From assembly GCA_029881255.1 (NCBI GenBank), contig JAOUMY010000009.1, positions 62,001 through 126,000 on the forward strand: a stretch of DNA of 64,000 nucleotides, in the 5' to 3' direction. A model generated the notes under the pieces. That model worked only from the letters and a program-made list of their open reading frames with translations. It was not told the origin of the DNA and ran no database searches. This DNA comes from Gammaproteobacteria bacterium. Its GTDB lineage: Bacteria > Pseudomonadota > Gammaproteobacteria > S012-40. Shown here piece after piece: positions 55,316 to 63,870 of the stretch. How positions within the stretch are numbered: the stretch's first letter is position 1; each line of letters opens with the position of its first letter. Position numbers and translations under genes: made by a program.

Positions 55316-55674
55316 GGGGACGACATGGCTTCGACGTGGGTAGTGAAACCTGAGGTGCATGCCGAGGTGCGGTTCCTCGTAAATCCACTGCAAAACTTAT
55401 AGTTGCCAACGACGACAACTACGCTCTAGCTGCTTAATAACCAGCTTAGTGCCCTCGGCCTGATGTGTGCCTGTACACTCAGTCAACCGGGGTCGACTCT
55501 TACAGGATCGCGATGAAAGATGTCTGGGCTGGATTCGCTAAAACTTAACTAGACTCGCTGCTGGTCTTCCCTGCCTGTGGGGTAGCCTTCAGCTAAATTA
55601 ATTTGCAGGATAAGCATGTAGAGCCAAAGGCGGAGGACTTACGGACGCGGGTTCGATTCCCGCCGTCTCCACCA
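55316..55674 (+). ncRNA. ssrA: Transfer-messenger RNA (tmRNA)
   Basis: 359 nt, one-piece. The 5' end GGGGACG pairs with CGTCTCC before the 3' CCA. The tRNA-like T arm is CGGGTTCGATTCCCG. The open frame reads GCC AAC GAC GAC AAC TAC..., giving the tag ANDDNYALAA and stop TAATAA (55400-55441 region). The tag tail YALAA is the ClpXP degradation signal. It rescues stalled ribosomes with SmpB. A strong terminator follows 6 bp after. Confidence 0.97.
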
Positions 55675-55725
55675 AACGACAAAGGGCTGCCGACTAGGCA
55701 GCCCTTTTTTGTTTGGTGGAGACGG
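55663..55725. repeat. 15-bp inverted repeat of the tmRNA 3' end around the terminator
   Basis: CCGTCTCCACCAAAC at 55663-55677 is repeated in inverted orientation as GTTTGGTGGAGACGG at 55711-55725. The first copy is the 3' end of ssrA. Together with the terminator arms this gives a long nested hairpin. Confidence 0.85.
55681..55707 (+). terminator. Terminator of ssrA
   Basis: AAAGGGCTGCC-GACTA-GGCAGCCCTTT, an 11-bp perfect stem followed by T's. Confidence 0.92.
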
Positions 55726-55754
55726 TGTGGATGAGAATCCACGTTCCGGGTTTG

Positions 55755-55808
55755 CCCTGATCAAAAAACGAAAAAGATGCACTTTATCTTTTTTGTTTTT
55801 TGATAGGG
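55755..55808. repeat. Long A/T-rich hairpin downstream of ssrA
   Basis: CCCT(G)ATCAAAAAACGAAAAAGAT at 55755-55778 pairs with ATCTTTTTTGTTTTTTGAT plus AGGG at 55786-55808, with a single G-T wobble, one bulge and a 7-nt loop. It may be a second terminator or the scar of a small mobile element. The surrounding 55710-56012 (about 300 bp) has no supported gene. Confidence 0.6.
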
Positions 55809-56012
55809 TACGCATAATGAAGCGCGAAGCGATTCTATGTGCCGAATATCTTCCCTACCGCTGGACAAAAAAAATAAAACCATCATTCGTGACTACATCC
55901 GCTTAACGCCACGAAACGGAAAATATTCGGTATTACAAAAACAATTAAGAATGGCGTTTGAGGAGGGAGTGCTTGCTATAAAGGCAAACAGGTAGAACAA
56001 CCACTAGATTTT

Positions 56013-56381
56013 TTACGCCGCTTTCGCGACATTATCAATTTCAGCTTTCAATACATCTCTATGCACAGGCTTTTGCAAAGCCTTACCGATTTTTTCGATT
56101 TCTTTTTTCATATCCTGGTGTTCATTCAAGTCGTAACCGGTGACGAACAGAAATCCCACTTTTGAACTGACTTCGCGAATTTGCTTTGCCACGGCCAATC
56201 CATTGCCATCACCAAGTAACAAATCCATAATCACCAGGCCAAAACCTGAGGGGTTGGACTGAATCGTACGTAAGGCCGCTGCCCCATTGTCGTTGATCGT
56301 CGCTTCGTAGCCACAATGCAGTACAATGGAAGCGGTAATTTCCGCACACAAGATATCGTCGTCGACTATCAGGACTCGCAT
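56013..56381 (-). CDS. Single-domain response regulator
   Basis: 122 residues from ATG 56381 (AGGAAAGG upstream). A CheY-like receiver only: acidic pair in VLIVDDD, phospho-acceptor Asp in LVIMDLLLGDG, Thr in FVTGYD and Lys in LQKPV. No output domain, so it acts by protein contact, or as a phosphate sink. No partner kinase is in the window. It is divergent from the DUF5610 gene. Confidence 0.88.
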   Translation of the reverse strand: MRVLIVDDDILCAEITASIVLHCGYEATINDNGAAALRTIQSNPSGFGLVIMDLLLGDGNGLAVAKQIREVSSKVGFLFVTGYDLNEHQDMKKEIEKIGKALQKPVHRDVLKAEIDNVAKAA

Positions 56382-56598
56382 TTTTTCGGACCTTTCCTGC
56401 ACTTTTATAGGTAACACCTGAAAACAAGTAAATCATTTTCCGATAAGGGCTTGAGCTAGGAAGCCTAACAACTTCCAAAACCAACGTCGGACAACAGTAT
56501 GGTTATCGGTGCCGCAAACTGCCACATTGAGTCATCGGCAAAGATGTTACAAAACGAAACAAAACACGGTCTAAAATAATTAAACGTTTTGCCAACTT

Positions 56599-56630
56599 TT
56601 AAGCAATATTTTTCCTAAAGCGGCCGATAT
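56599..56630 (+). promoter_or_regulatory. Possible sigma-28 (FliA-type) promoter
   Basis: TTAAGCAA at 56599-56606, a 16-bp gap, and GCCGATAT at 56623-56630; the second element matches the sigma-28 -10 (GCCGATAA) at 7 of 8 positions, while the -35 is weak. It lies 36 bp before the DUF5610 ATG. Confidence 0.35.
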
Positions 56631-56666
56631 AGTGGGTAACAGTGACCATTTTTATGTGTGGTGCTT

Positions 56667-57872
56667 ATGTTTGATCCATTAATGCAGTTTTCTCCGGGCC
56701 TTGGCAGTAATAAGCTGACTAAGTTTAAAAATCCCTCTGTCGACCATCAAAAGTGGCTGGAAAAAGCTGTCGAAGCCAAACTCGACAATAGAGGACTGAA
56801 TTTTCAACATAGCGCACAGGCGATTCTTAGACAGCGCCTGGAAGATGCCGCACAAAATTCATTGATTACGCCTACCAGCGTACCCATATTCGAACTCGAT
56901 CCGGAAGCGTTCTCGCCCGAAGCCATAGCTGAACGAATTTTAAATTTCGTGGGAAAGGCCATCGCTGAAAGGAGCGCTAATAATGGCGCCGATAAAGACG
57001 CTCTGCTCGCGCAGGCAAAGATCGGCGTCGAAAACGGTTTTAACGAAGCCGTTGACGTACTTAAAAATCTGGGCATCTATCAAGACGAAATTCAGGACAA
57101 CGCCGAAAAAACCTATGACCTGATTAATCAGGGTTTGAACAATTTTTCATTTGACTCCGCGCCAGCTGTTTCCACTGCACTCGAGTTTGGCCTCAGCAGT
57201 CAAAGTTACGCCGAGCAGAAATCGCTTTCACTACAGATTCAAACCAAGGATGGAGACACCGTAACCATCAACATCCAACGTGACCTTGCCTATGAGCAAT
57301 CAACAAGTGAATTGCAACAACAAGGTCTCAGTATCCATGAATCGAGAACTGCGTTTTCCTCACAGAACAATCTTCAATACACCGTCGAAGGTTCACTCGA
57401 CGAAGAGGAAATGACAGCGATTGAAAATCTTGTACGTGATATTCATACGACATCGAGCACATTCTTTAACGGTGACTCGCAGGTGGCTTTACATCACGCA
57501 CTGGACATCGGTTATGACACAACTGAAATCGCTGCATTTTCATTACAGCTTTCTCACCAGCAAACCTCTAGCGCAACACAGGCCTATGCCACGATCGATG
57601 GCTTGAAAGAGAACACTCGAGGCCATGGCTACGCTCCGAAACAGGCCGAACAACTATTTTCGCCCCTGTCCGGGGTAATGAAGGAGCTGAACGGTCTGGT
57701 ACACCGATCATCCGCCCTGCTTGCACAGGCCAGACTGGATGCCAAACAATTGTTCGATGCCCTATCTGTGATGGACTCGCGCAATTACCCGGCCCTGGAC
57801 AAACTCGAACAACACACTCAGCAGCCTCTGAGCAGTTTCACCGAACGGTTTTTCCAAGGTCTGCCCTTCTAA
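56667..57872 (+). CDS. DUF5610 domain protein
   Basis: 401 residues from ATG 56667; a GTG at 56658 is in frame. The region about 35-155 (FQHSAQAILRQRLEDAAQNS, FDLDPEA-like FELDPEAFSPEAIAERILNF, DVLKNLGIYQDEIQDNAEKT) fits DUF5610. No signal peptide or membrane segment. Function is unknown; a possible sigma-28-type promoter in front hints at motility-linked expression. The C-terminal half is low-complexity Gln/Ser-rich with helix-forming stretches. Confidence 0.75.
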   Translation: MFDPLMQFSPGLGSNKLTKFKNPSVDHQKWLEKAVEAKLDNRGLNFQHSAQAILRQRLEDAAQNSLITPTSVPIFELDPEAFSPEAIAERILNFVGKAIAERSANNGADKDALLAQAKIGVENGFNEAVDVLKNLGIYQDEIQDNAEKTYDLINQGLNNFSFDSAPAVSTALEFGLSSQSYAEQKSLSLQIQTKDGDTVTINIQRDLAYEQSTSELQQQGLSIHESRTAFSSQNNLQYTVEGSLDEEEMTAIENLVRDIHTTSSTFFNGDSQVALHHALDIGYDTTEIAAFSLQLSHQQTSSATQAYATIDGLKENTRGHGYAPKQAEQLFSPLSGVMKELNGLVHRSSALLAQARLDAKQLFDALSVMDSRNYPALDKLEQHTQQPLSSFTERFFQGLPF

Positions 57873-57960
57873 TCGACTTCCCTATGTAACGGGGACACCG
57901 AACGATTTTCCACGTATAATCGAGCGCAATTCGCTTTATCGTTTTAGCTCAGGATTGACC

Positions 57961-58995
57961 ATGCGGAAAATTATTATACCCAGCGGCCTGTTCGCGTTTG
58001 GCTTGTTGGCGCATCCCGCCCAGGCGGCTATCGATGTCTACGGACAAATTCATTTATCAGCAGAATATATCGATCTCGAACGCTATCAGGGTGATAGCGC
58101 AGGCTATGCTGACACTACCCTTTCATCAAACGCCACCACCCTCGGACTCAAGGGTGAGCACGAATTGAATTACGGATTCAAGGCCATGTGGGTTCTGGAG
58201 AGCAATGTGGATATCGCTGGCGAACGTGACTGGCTGGTGGCGAGAAACCGCTACGTGGGGCTGGAACACGCCTACGGCACGCTCATCGCCGGATACCACG
58301 ACACCCCGGTTAAACAACTGGGTGAACGAATCGACTTCTGGCCGGAAACTATCGGTGATCGTCGCAACATCCTGGGATATGGCATGGGACTGGAGTCCGA
58401 TGTACGCGCACGAAACTGCGCCATGTTTGTCTTTCCGACGGTTTATAACACCACGATTTCGTTTATGGGCTCAGTCGGTAACGATGATGACCCTACCTCC
58501 GATAGTCAGTATCTCGTCAGTAGCAGCCTTCTATACCAACATGAATTCTTCTTTTTCGGCATGGGTGCGGAACGGCAGATGCGGACCGATATCCGGCACG
58601 ACAGTGCTCGATTTATCGGCGGCATCACTGCAGGTGGATTCAAGCTGAACGGTTTGATTGATTACATGAAATCACCGGTACACGATGCATTCGACCGCCG
58701 ATCTATTGGCGGTGGGGCCTCGTATACGATTCTCGATACCAGCTTCCGACTCCAGGGCTATTATGCGTCGGACTATCAGAACAGCGACATAACTGATGCG
58801 GTCAGTATCAGTGCGGGTATCTCGCAGTCCTTCTCCAAGAGCCTGCAAATGTACCTTATTTACGCCACGACGATTAATGGCGCAAATGCCCAATACGGTT
58901 TGGGTGCTGGCGAACATGGCGATCACTATAGCCCCGACGAGCCGGGCATAAATATGTACGGGGTATCCGCCGGCATCAACTACCGGTTTGAATAA
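57961..58995 (+). CDS. Outer-membrane porin (general Gram-negative type)
   Basis: 344 residues from ATG 57961 (AGGA 7 nt before). Signal peptide IIIPSGLFAFGLLAHPAQA, then AIDVYGQIHLSAEYI, the usual first strand of Porin_4-type trimeric porins. Later segments NATTLGLKGEHELNYGFKAM, NRYVGLEHAYGTLIAGYHDT are classic for the family, and the C-terminus ends in a Tyr-Arg-Phe-Glu strand. It forms a diffusion channel in the outer membrane. Confidence 0.88.
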   Translation: MRKIIIPSGLFAFGLLAHPAQAAIDVYGQIHLSAEYIDLERYQGDSAGYADTTLSSNATTLGLKGEHELNYGFKAMWVLESNVDIAGERDWLVARNRYVGLEHAYGTLIAGYHDTPVKQLGERIDFWPETIGDRRNILGYGMGLESDVRARNCAMFVFPTVYNTTISFMGSVGNDDDPTSDSQYLVSSSLLYQHEFFFFGMGAERQMRTDIRHDSARFIGGITAGGFKLNGLIDYMKSPVHDAFDRRSIGGGASYTILDTSFRLQGYYASDYQNSDITDAVSISAGISQSFSKSLQMYLIYATTINGANAQYGLGAGEHGDHYSPDEPGINMYGVSAGINYRFE

Positions 58996-59007
58996 AATGG
59001 GACTGAG

Positions 59008-59775
59008 CTACTCCTGATGAACGCCGGCCAAAATAGCAGCAACTTCCTTTAGATCGTTTTCTGTATCGACGCCAGGGCCGGGTACGGCCTTGGCTTCTTC
59101 CACATGTATCTTGCGTCCGTTATACAGGGCGCGCAGCTGTTCAAGTGACTCGGTCTCTTCCAGATGACACACCGGCCATGTCACGAAGTCTTTGAGAAAA
59201 CCACAATGATAGGCATACAGACCAATGTGTGCGTAATGGGTGTAGAACTCCGGTAATGGCTCGTCCAGAGGAAAACGCTCACGGTCCCATGGTATCGCCG
59301 CGCGACTGAAATACAGCGCATAGCCATTCTTGTCGAACACAACCTTGCATACATGGGGATCGAACAACATACGCGTGGTTTTAATGCGTTTACATACCGT
59401 CGCCATCGCGGCATCGGGTCTTTGCAATAGATTCGTGGCAACCTGGTTAATGACTTCTGGCGGCATCAAGGGTTCGTCACCCTGCAGATTCACGATTACC
59501 TCACCATCTGCGCAGCCAAGTTTGGTAGTCACTTCCGCCAGGCGATCCGTACCACTGGGGTGGTCAGGCGAAGTCATACAGACTTCGGCGCCGAAACCGG
59601 TAGCCACATCCGCAATACGCTGATCATCGGTGGCGACAATGACCTGCTCGGCATCACTACGCATGGCGCATTCGAAGACATGCTGTATAAGCGGCTTGCC
59701 TGCGATATCGCGAAGGGGTTTGCCTGGCAGACGTGAAGAGCCATAGCGGGACGGGATAACGACGCGAAACCCCAC
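59008..59775 (-). CDS. kdsB: CMP-KDO synthetase (3-deoxy-manno-octulosonate cytidylyltransferase)
   Basis: 255 residues with a GTG start at 59775. Nucleotidyltransferase signature FRVVIPSRYGSSRLPGKPLR and the later VNLQGDEPLMPPE and ETESLEQLRALYNG. It activates KDO as CMP-KDO for lipopolysaccharide core assembly. It follows the Trm112-like gene by 2 nt at the end of the lipid A operon. Confidence 0.97.
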   Translation of the reverse strand: MGFRVVIPSRYGSSRLPGKPLRDIAGKPLIQHVFECAMRSDAEQVIVATDDQRIADVATGFGAEVCMTSPDHPSGTDRLAEVTTKLGCADGEVIVNLQGDEPLMPPEVINQVATNLLQRPDAAMATVCKRIKTTRMLFDPHVCKVVFDKNGYALYFSRAAIPWDRERFPLDEPLPEFYTHYAHIGLYAYHCGFLKDFVTWPVCHLEETESLEQLRALYNGRKIHVEEAKAVPGPGVDTENDLKEVAAILAGVHQE

Positions 59776-59777
59776 GG

Positions 59778-59957
59778 CTAGACTTCCTCTTCAGGCGCCA
59801 AATTACGCGCCTCTTCCTCCAGCATTACGGGGATGTCATCTTTGATGGGGAATGCAAGACGATCGGCCTTACAGATGAGTTCTTTTTCGTCTTTCTTGTA
59901 GACGAGAGGGCTCTTGCAGAGCGGACATACTAAGATGTCGAGTAACTTGCTGTCCAT
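59778..59957 (-). CDS. Trm112/UPF0434-family small zinc-ribbon-like protein (YcaR type)
   Basis: 59 residues, too short for most ORF lists. The sequence begins [20 protein letters not shown] and continues to [12 protein letters not shown], a close fit to the YcaR/UPF0434 proteins found between lpxK and kdsB in many Gram-negatives. Three cysteines of a possible metal site are visible (CPLC and a later C). It overlaps the lpxK end by 28 nt. Trm112 proteins activate methyltransferases; the bacterial role is uncertain. Confidence 0.9.
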   Translation of the reverse strand: MDSKLLDILVCPLCKSPLVYKKDEKELICKADRLAFPIKDDIPVMLEEEARNLAPEEEV

Positions 59958-60961
59958 CGATGTTTCCTTGCACTCAATTTCTTTTCAACCTGAGAAATAA
60001 TCTGCTTGCTCAACTCATTGCTGACTTCGGCGCGTACGCGCACAAACCAGAAGTTGGGGCCGGCAAAACGCTCGCATTTTACCGCATCTTTCTCGGTCAT
60101 GAGTACCACATCGTCGGATTTAACAAAATTAAAATCACTGGCGACAAAACGGTGATGGTCTTCGAAGGCATGTTCCTGCAAATTCAGACCGTGTGTCTTT
60201 ACCTGATCAAAAAACCGTTGAGGATTCCCTATCCCGGCCACCGCGTGTACCGATTTGCCTCGCAGCGTGTCGAGACTGATCTTCTTATTGGGATTGGCCA
60301 CGTTGATGACTTCGGTGACGACAAGCTGCATGGCGTATTCCCGATCCTTGGCCTTGCCGCCATTGGTCACGCAATAATCGACTCGCTCCAGTCGCGACAC
60401 AGGCTCACGTAATGGACCGGCGGGGAGACAATATCCATTACCAAAACGGCGCTCCCCGTCGATGATGGCAATTTCCAGGTCTCTACCCATGGCGTAGTGC
60501 TGCATACCATCATCGGAAATGATGACATCGATATCGTTATAGCGAATTAGTTCTTTGATTGCGGTCACCCGTTCTGGCGCTACCGCCATCGGACATTCGC
60601 AGTGACGGGCCAGTAACACGGCTTCATCACCTACCATCGTCGGATCACTATCGGGTCGAACCTGTTGCGGCCAATGACTGGCCTGCCCGCCATAACCACG
60701 ACTGACAATACCCGGCTTTAACCCGGCCTTTTTCAGACGTTTGACTAGCCATGCGGTAAACGGCGTCTTGCCCGTGCCACCCACATTGATATTACCTACG
60801 ACAATAACGGGTATTTTTGGCCGGTAGACGCGAAAAAAGAATAAAAGAAAACCGACGCGACGAATAAAGGCCAGCACGCGAAAAACCCGCGACAATATCT
60901 TCAACCAGAACGGTACCCGTTCAGGTGTTCGATACCAATATTGTTCTACGGAGTTACTCAC
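59930..60961 (-). CDS. lpxK: Tetraacyldisaccharide 4'-kinase
   Basis: 343 residues. Membrane-associated start ([17 protein letters not shown]), Walker [14 protein letters not shown], then GIVSRGYGG and DDGMQHY, diagnostic of LpxK. It phosphorylates the lipid A precursor at the 4' position. It overlaps the upstream KdtA-like gene by 4 nt. Confidence 0.97.
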   Translation of the reverse strand: MSNSVEQYWYRTPERVPFWLKILSRVFRVLAFIRRVGFLLFFFRVYRPKIPVIVVGNINVGGTGKTPFTAWLVKRLKKAGLKPGIVSRGYGGQASHWPQQVRPDSDPTMVGDEAVLLARHCECPMAVAPERVTAIKELIRYNDIDVIISDDGMQHYAMGRDLEIAIIDGERRFGNGYCLPAGPLREPVSRLERVDYCVTNGGKAKDREYAMQLVVTEVINVANPNKKISLDTLRGKSVHAVAGIGNPQRFFDQVKTHGLNLQEHAFEDHHRFVASDFNFVKSDDVVLMTEKDAVKCERFAGPNFWFVRVRAEVSNELSKQIISQVEKKLSARKHRWTASYSTS

Positions 60962-62076
60962 CAGTCATATACCTGTTGTAAAAGTACTTCCAGCGCCGCG
61001 GCAGCTGATCTGCGCGCAGACCAGAATTGCCTTCGTAACCGGTCACCTTGCTGTCGCGCCTCGAACGGCTGCGTCGCAAGATTTTGCCAGCTCTCAATTA
61101 CATCGACCGCATTTTCAAATTCTTGTAATTTTATGCCTGTTTCGGCGCTCTTGGGGAGCACAAATGTGCCGCTGCGTGAACACGGCGTGCCGCTGGCCAG
61201 ACATTGCCAGACATCTAGCGGATCACCTGCCTGGAGGTGTATACCATCAGCCGCAACCGCCACAGCGGCTCGCCAGCGTGCATCATCGACCACGATTGCG
61301 GCCCCAGGGGGCAGAGGCTGACGCTCCCACAGACTCAGGCGATAGACAGGCACTGCCGCGGAAAAAATGTCTGTTCCTTCGGTGATATCCTCATAATTTT
61401 TACCAGAAACAAATAGATACGAGGATGCGCCAATGTCGCTGTCACGCCACAATTGTAGCAAGGCGCGTACCGAGGTCTTTTCCCGGCCATGCCACCAGAA
61501 CAGCGCGGCTTGGGAATCCTGACGTATCAAGCCACCTAGCGTGGGTTCAAGCTGGGTTTCCACCCACAAGGTGCGCATATCAACCGGCACATCATCAACA
61601 GCGCAATCCTGTTCAATCTGCGGGGGGAATACGACACTTTTTGTATTATTTTCAGCCAGAGCAGCAGCGAGGTTTTGACCGGGAGAGCGCTCAATGTGAA
61701 TAACACCGAGAGGCTGCAGACGAGACAACACCCGTTTTACAACGCGAGTTTGATCGCATGGACCAAAACCGAAACCCATTTTATCGACACCACGCAGGGC
61801 AGTTTGCAGTATGTCGGGGTATTCCTGTTCGTAGGTCAGCACCAGGCGTATATCTCGCCGCCGTTCGCGCAGTGCCGCAAGTAACTCGGCACCAAGTCTT
61901 ACCGAATAAGCATCACTGCCGGCTTTTATCCAAACCAGTTTTCCCTGACCAACAGGGGCAGTGATATAACCCAGGCGCGCATTGGCGCGACGACTTTCGC
62001 CGCCCATTCGATCTCTAAGATTCTGAAGGAGTACGGGTAGACGCGCTGCGCTATAGGACGGGGTCAGCGTTTTCAT
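60958..62076 (-). CDS. KdtA-like (GT30-type) glycosyltransferase domain protein, divergent
   Basis: 372 residues from ATG 62076 (overlapping msbA by 26 nt). The N-terminal part follows the KDO-transferase pattern: LVWIKAGSDAYSVRLGAELL, DIRLVLTYEQEYPD, and VVKRVLSRLQPLGVIHIERS in place of the usual iEtelWPN segment. The C-terminal half is weakly similar. The usual glutamate in iWiHAvSvGE is changed here, so it may be a non-canonical or inactive relative rather than the main WaaA. Context (msbA, lpxK) ties it to lipid A/core assembly. Confidence 0.6.
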   Translation of the reverse strand: MKTLTPSYSAARLPVLLQNLRDRMGGESRRANARLGYITAPVGQGKLVWIKAGSDAYSVRLGAELLAALRERRRDIRLVLTYEQEYPDILQTALRGVDKMGFGFGPCDQTRVVKRVLSRLQPLGVIHIERSPGQNLAAALAENNTKSVVFPPQIEQDCAVDDVPVDMRTLWVETQLEPTLGGLIRQDSQAALFWWHGREKTSVRALLQLWRDSDIGASSYLFVSGKNYEDITEGTDIFSAAVPVYRLSLWERQPLPPGAAIVVDDARWRAAVAVAADGIHLQAGDPLDVWQCLASGTPCSRSGTFVLPKSAETGIKLQEFENAVDVIESWQNLATQPFEARQQGDRLRRQFWSARRSAAAALEVLLQQVYDW

Positions 62077-63823
62077 TGAATTGCAAACGATGCAATGTGG
62101 CGTAATATCCGTCTTTCGCAAGCAACTCCGCATGGGTGCCCCGTTCAACGATGCGCCCCTGATCCATAACGACAATGGTGTCCACGTTCTCGATAGTGGA
62201 CAGGCGGTGGGCAATAACAAAAGTGGTGCGACCCTTCATTAATTCTTCCAGCGCAGCCTGGATAAAGCGTTCAGACTCGGTATCCAGCGCAGAGGTGGCT
62301 TCATCCAATATCAGTATTGGCGCATTCTTCAAAATAGCGCGCGCAATTGCCAGTCGCTGACGCTGACCTCCGGACAACAACACGCCACGTTCGCCTACTA
62401 TCGTATTGACGCCATCAGGCAGACGTTCGATAAATTCCATGGCGTGAGCGGCTTTGGCGGCAGCGACAATTTTCTCTTCCGTAACATCGGATAGGCGTCC
62501 ATAAGCGATATTGTGTGCAATCGTATCGTTGAACAAGGTGATGTTCTGGCTGACCAGCGCGATATGCTGGCGCAGCTCACTGAGTTTGAGTTGACGTATA
62601 TCAATGTCGTCGAGAAATATCGTCCCCTCAGGCGCGTCGTAGAATCGTGGAATCAGGCTCACTAAGGTTGTTTTACCGCTGCCAGAGCGTCCTACAAGCG
62701 CAATGCTTTCACCGACCTTTACGCGCAGAGAAATATTATGTAACACATCGCCTTTGTCGTCGTTATAGCGAAAACTGAGGTCTCTGAATTCCACTTCGCC
62801 TCGTGTTTGCGGTAAACATAGCGTCCCGCTGTCTGCCTCGCATTTTTGTTGCAAAAATCCAAAGATGCTAGCCGCGGCGGCAATACCTCGTTGCAATGTC
62901 GCGTTAACCGTGGTCAATCGCTTTAACGGTGAAAGCAACAATATTGCGGCGGCGATAAACGACATAAAACTACCAACGGTGATCTCTTCGACTACTGACG
63001 GTCGCGTCGCATAATAGACGATACCTGCCAGAAAAAAAGCGACCAGCAATTGTATAAAGGGCACCGCCATACTATTGGTGCTGACAACTTTTATATTTTG
63101 TTGGCGGTTATGTTCATTGGCTTTATGAAATTCTTCACGCTCGTATTCCTGACCACCAAATATTTTGACTTCCCGATTGGCGTCGATACTTTCCTGAGCA
63201 ATGTGATTAAGCTCTGCGACGGAATTTTGTATCGTACTACTGATTCGTCGCATGCGCTTATTAACGCGGACAACTATCACACTGGTAATTGGCCCGACGG
63301 TAATAAAAATCAGGGTCAGTTTCCAGTTGAGATAAAACATCCAGCCCAACAAACCTAATAGCGTCAGACTATCTTGTATGATTACCTTGATGGCATTACT
63401 CGAAGCAGACGCCACCTGTTCGGCGTCGTAGATGAGCTTGGAAAGCAATTTACCCGATGACTGAGAATCAAAGAAACGCGTTGGCAGATACAGAAAGTGA
63501 TCATACATCTCACGGCGCAAATCGCGGATAACATATCGCCCGACCCACGCCATGCAATATTCCGTGGCAAACGAACCTATTCCCCGGACGATGAAGATCG
63601 CGATTATCGCCGTTGGGATTAGATACATTGTCGTTGGATCACGCTCGACGAAAGAACCGTCGAGAAGAGGCTTCATCAAGGCAGCAAAGCCAGTCTCGGT
63701 ACCTGCAACGAAAACCATGCCGAACATCGCCACGGCAAAGGCCTTCCAATACGGTTTTACATAGGTAAGAAGATGACCATAGATGGCACTTCCATTGGAG
63801 AGATCGAGTGTTTGTTTTGACAT
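62051..63823 (-). CDS. msbA: Lipid A export ABC transporter MsbA
   Basis: 590 residues, fused half-transporter. Transmembrane domain at about 1-320. Nucleotide-binding domain with Walker A VGRSGSGKTT, Q-loop SQNITLF, signature LLSGGQRQRLA, Walker B LILDEATSALD and the H-loop VIAHRLST. It flips lipid A-core across the inner membrane. It precedes the KdtA-like gene and lpxK in one operon with exbD upstream. Confidence 0.96.
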   Translation of the reverse strand: MSKQTLDLSNGSAIYGHLLTYVKPYWKAFAVAMFGMVFVAGTETGFAALMKPLLDGSFVERDPTTMYLIPTAIIAIFIVRGIGSFATEYCMAWVGRYVIRDLRREMYDHFLYLPTRFFDSQSSGKLLSKLIYDAEQVASASSNAIKVIIQDSLTLLGLLGWMFYLNWKLTLIFITVGPITSVIVVRVNKRMRRISSTIQNSVAELNHIAQESIDANREVKIFGGQEYEREEFHKANEHNRQQNIKVVSTNSMAVPFIQLLVAFFLAGIVYYATRPSVVEEITVGSFMSFIAAAILLLSPLKRLTTVNATLQRGIAAAASIFGFLQQKCEADSGTLCLPQTRGEVEFRDLSFRYNDDKGDVLHNISLRVKVGESIALVGRSGSGKTTLVSLIPRFYDAPEGTIFLDDIDIRQLKLSELRQHIALVSQNITLFNDTIAHNIAYGRLSDVTEEKIVAAAKAAHAMEFIERLPDGVNTIVGERGVLLSGGQRQRLAIARAILKNAPILILDEATSALDTESERFIQAALEELMKGRTTFVIAHRLSTIENVDTIVVMDQGRIVERGTHAELLAKDGYYATLHRLQFNENADPVL

Positions 63824-63870
63824 CGAAGCAGTGTTTCAGGCGTCCCGAACATCGGTCCGGCACTAGCCGC

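Noticed and set aside
55709-55906. Small plus-strand frame after ssrA (66 codons)
   Set aside because: It covers the inverted copy of the tmRNA end and the long hairpin, has no ribosome site and no recognisable domain.
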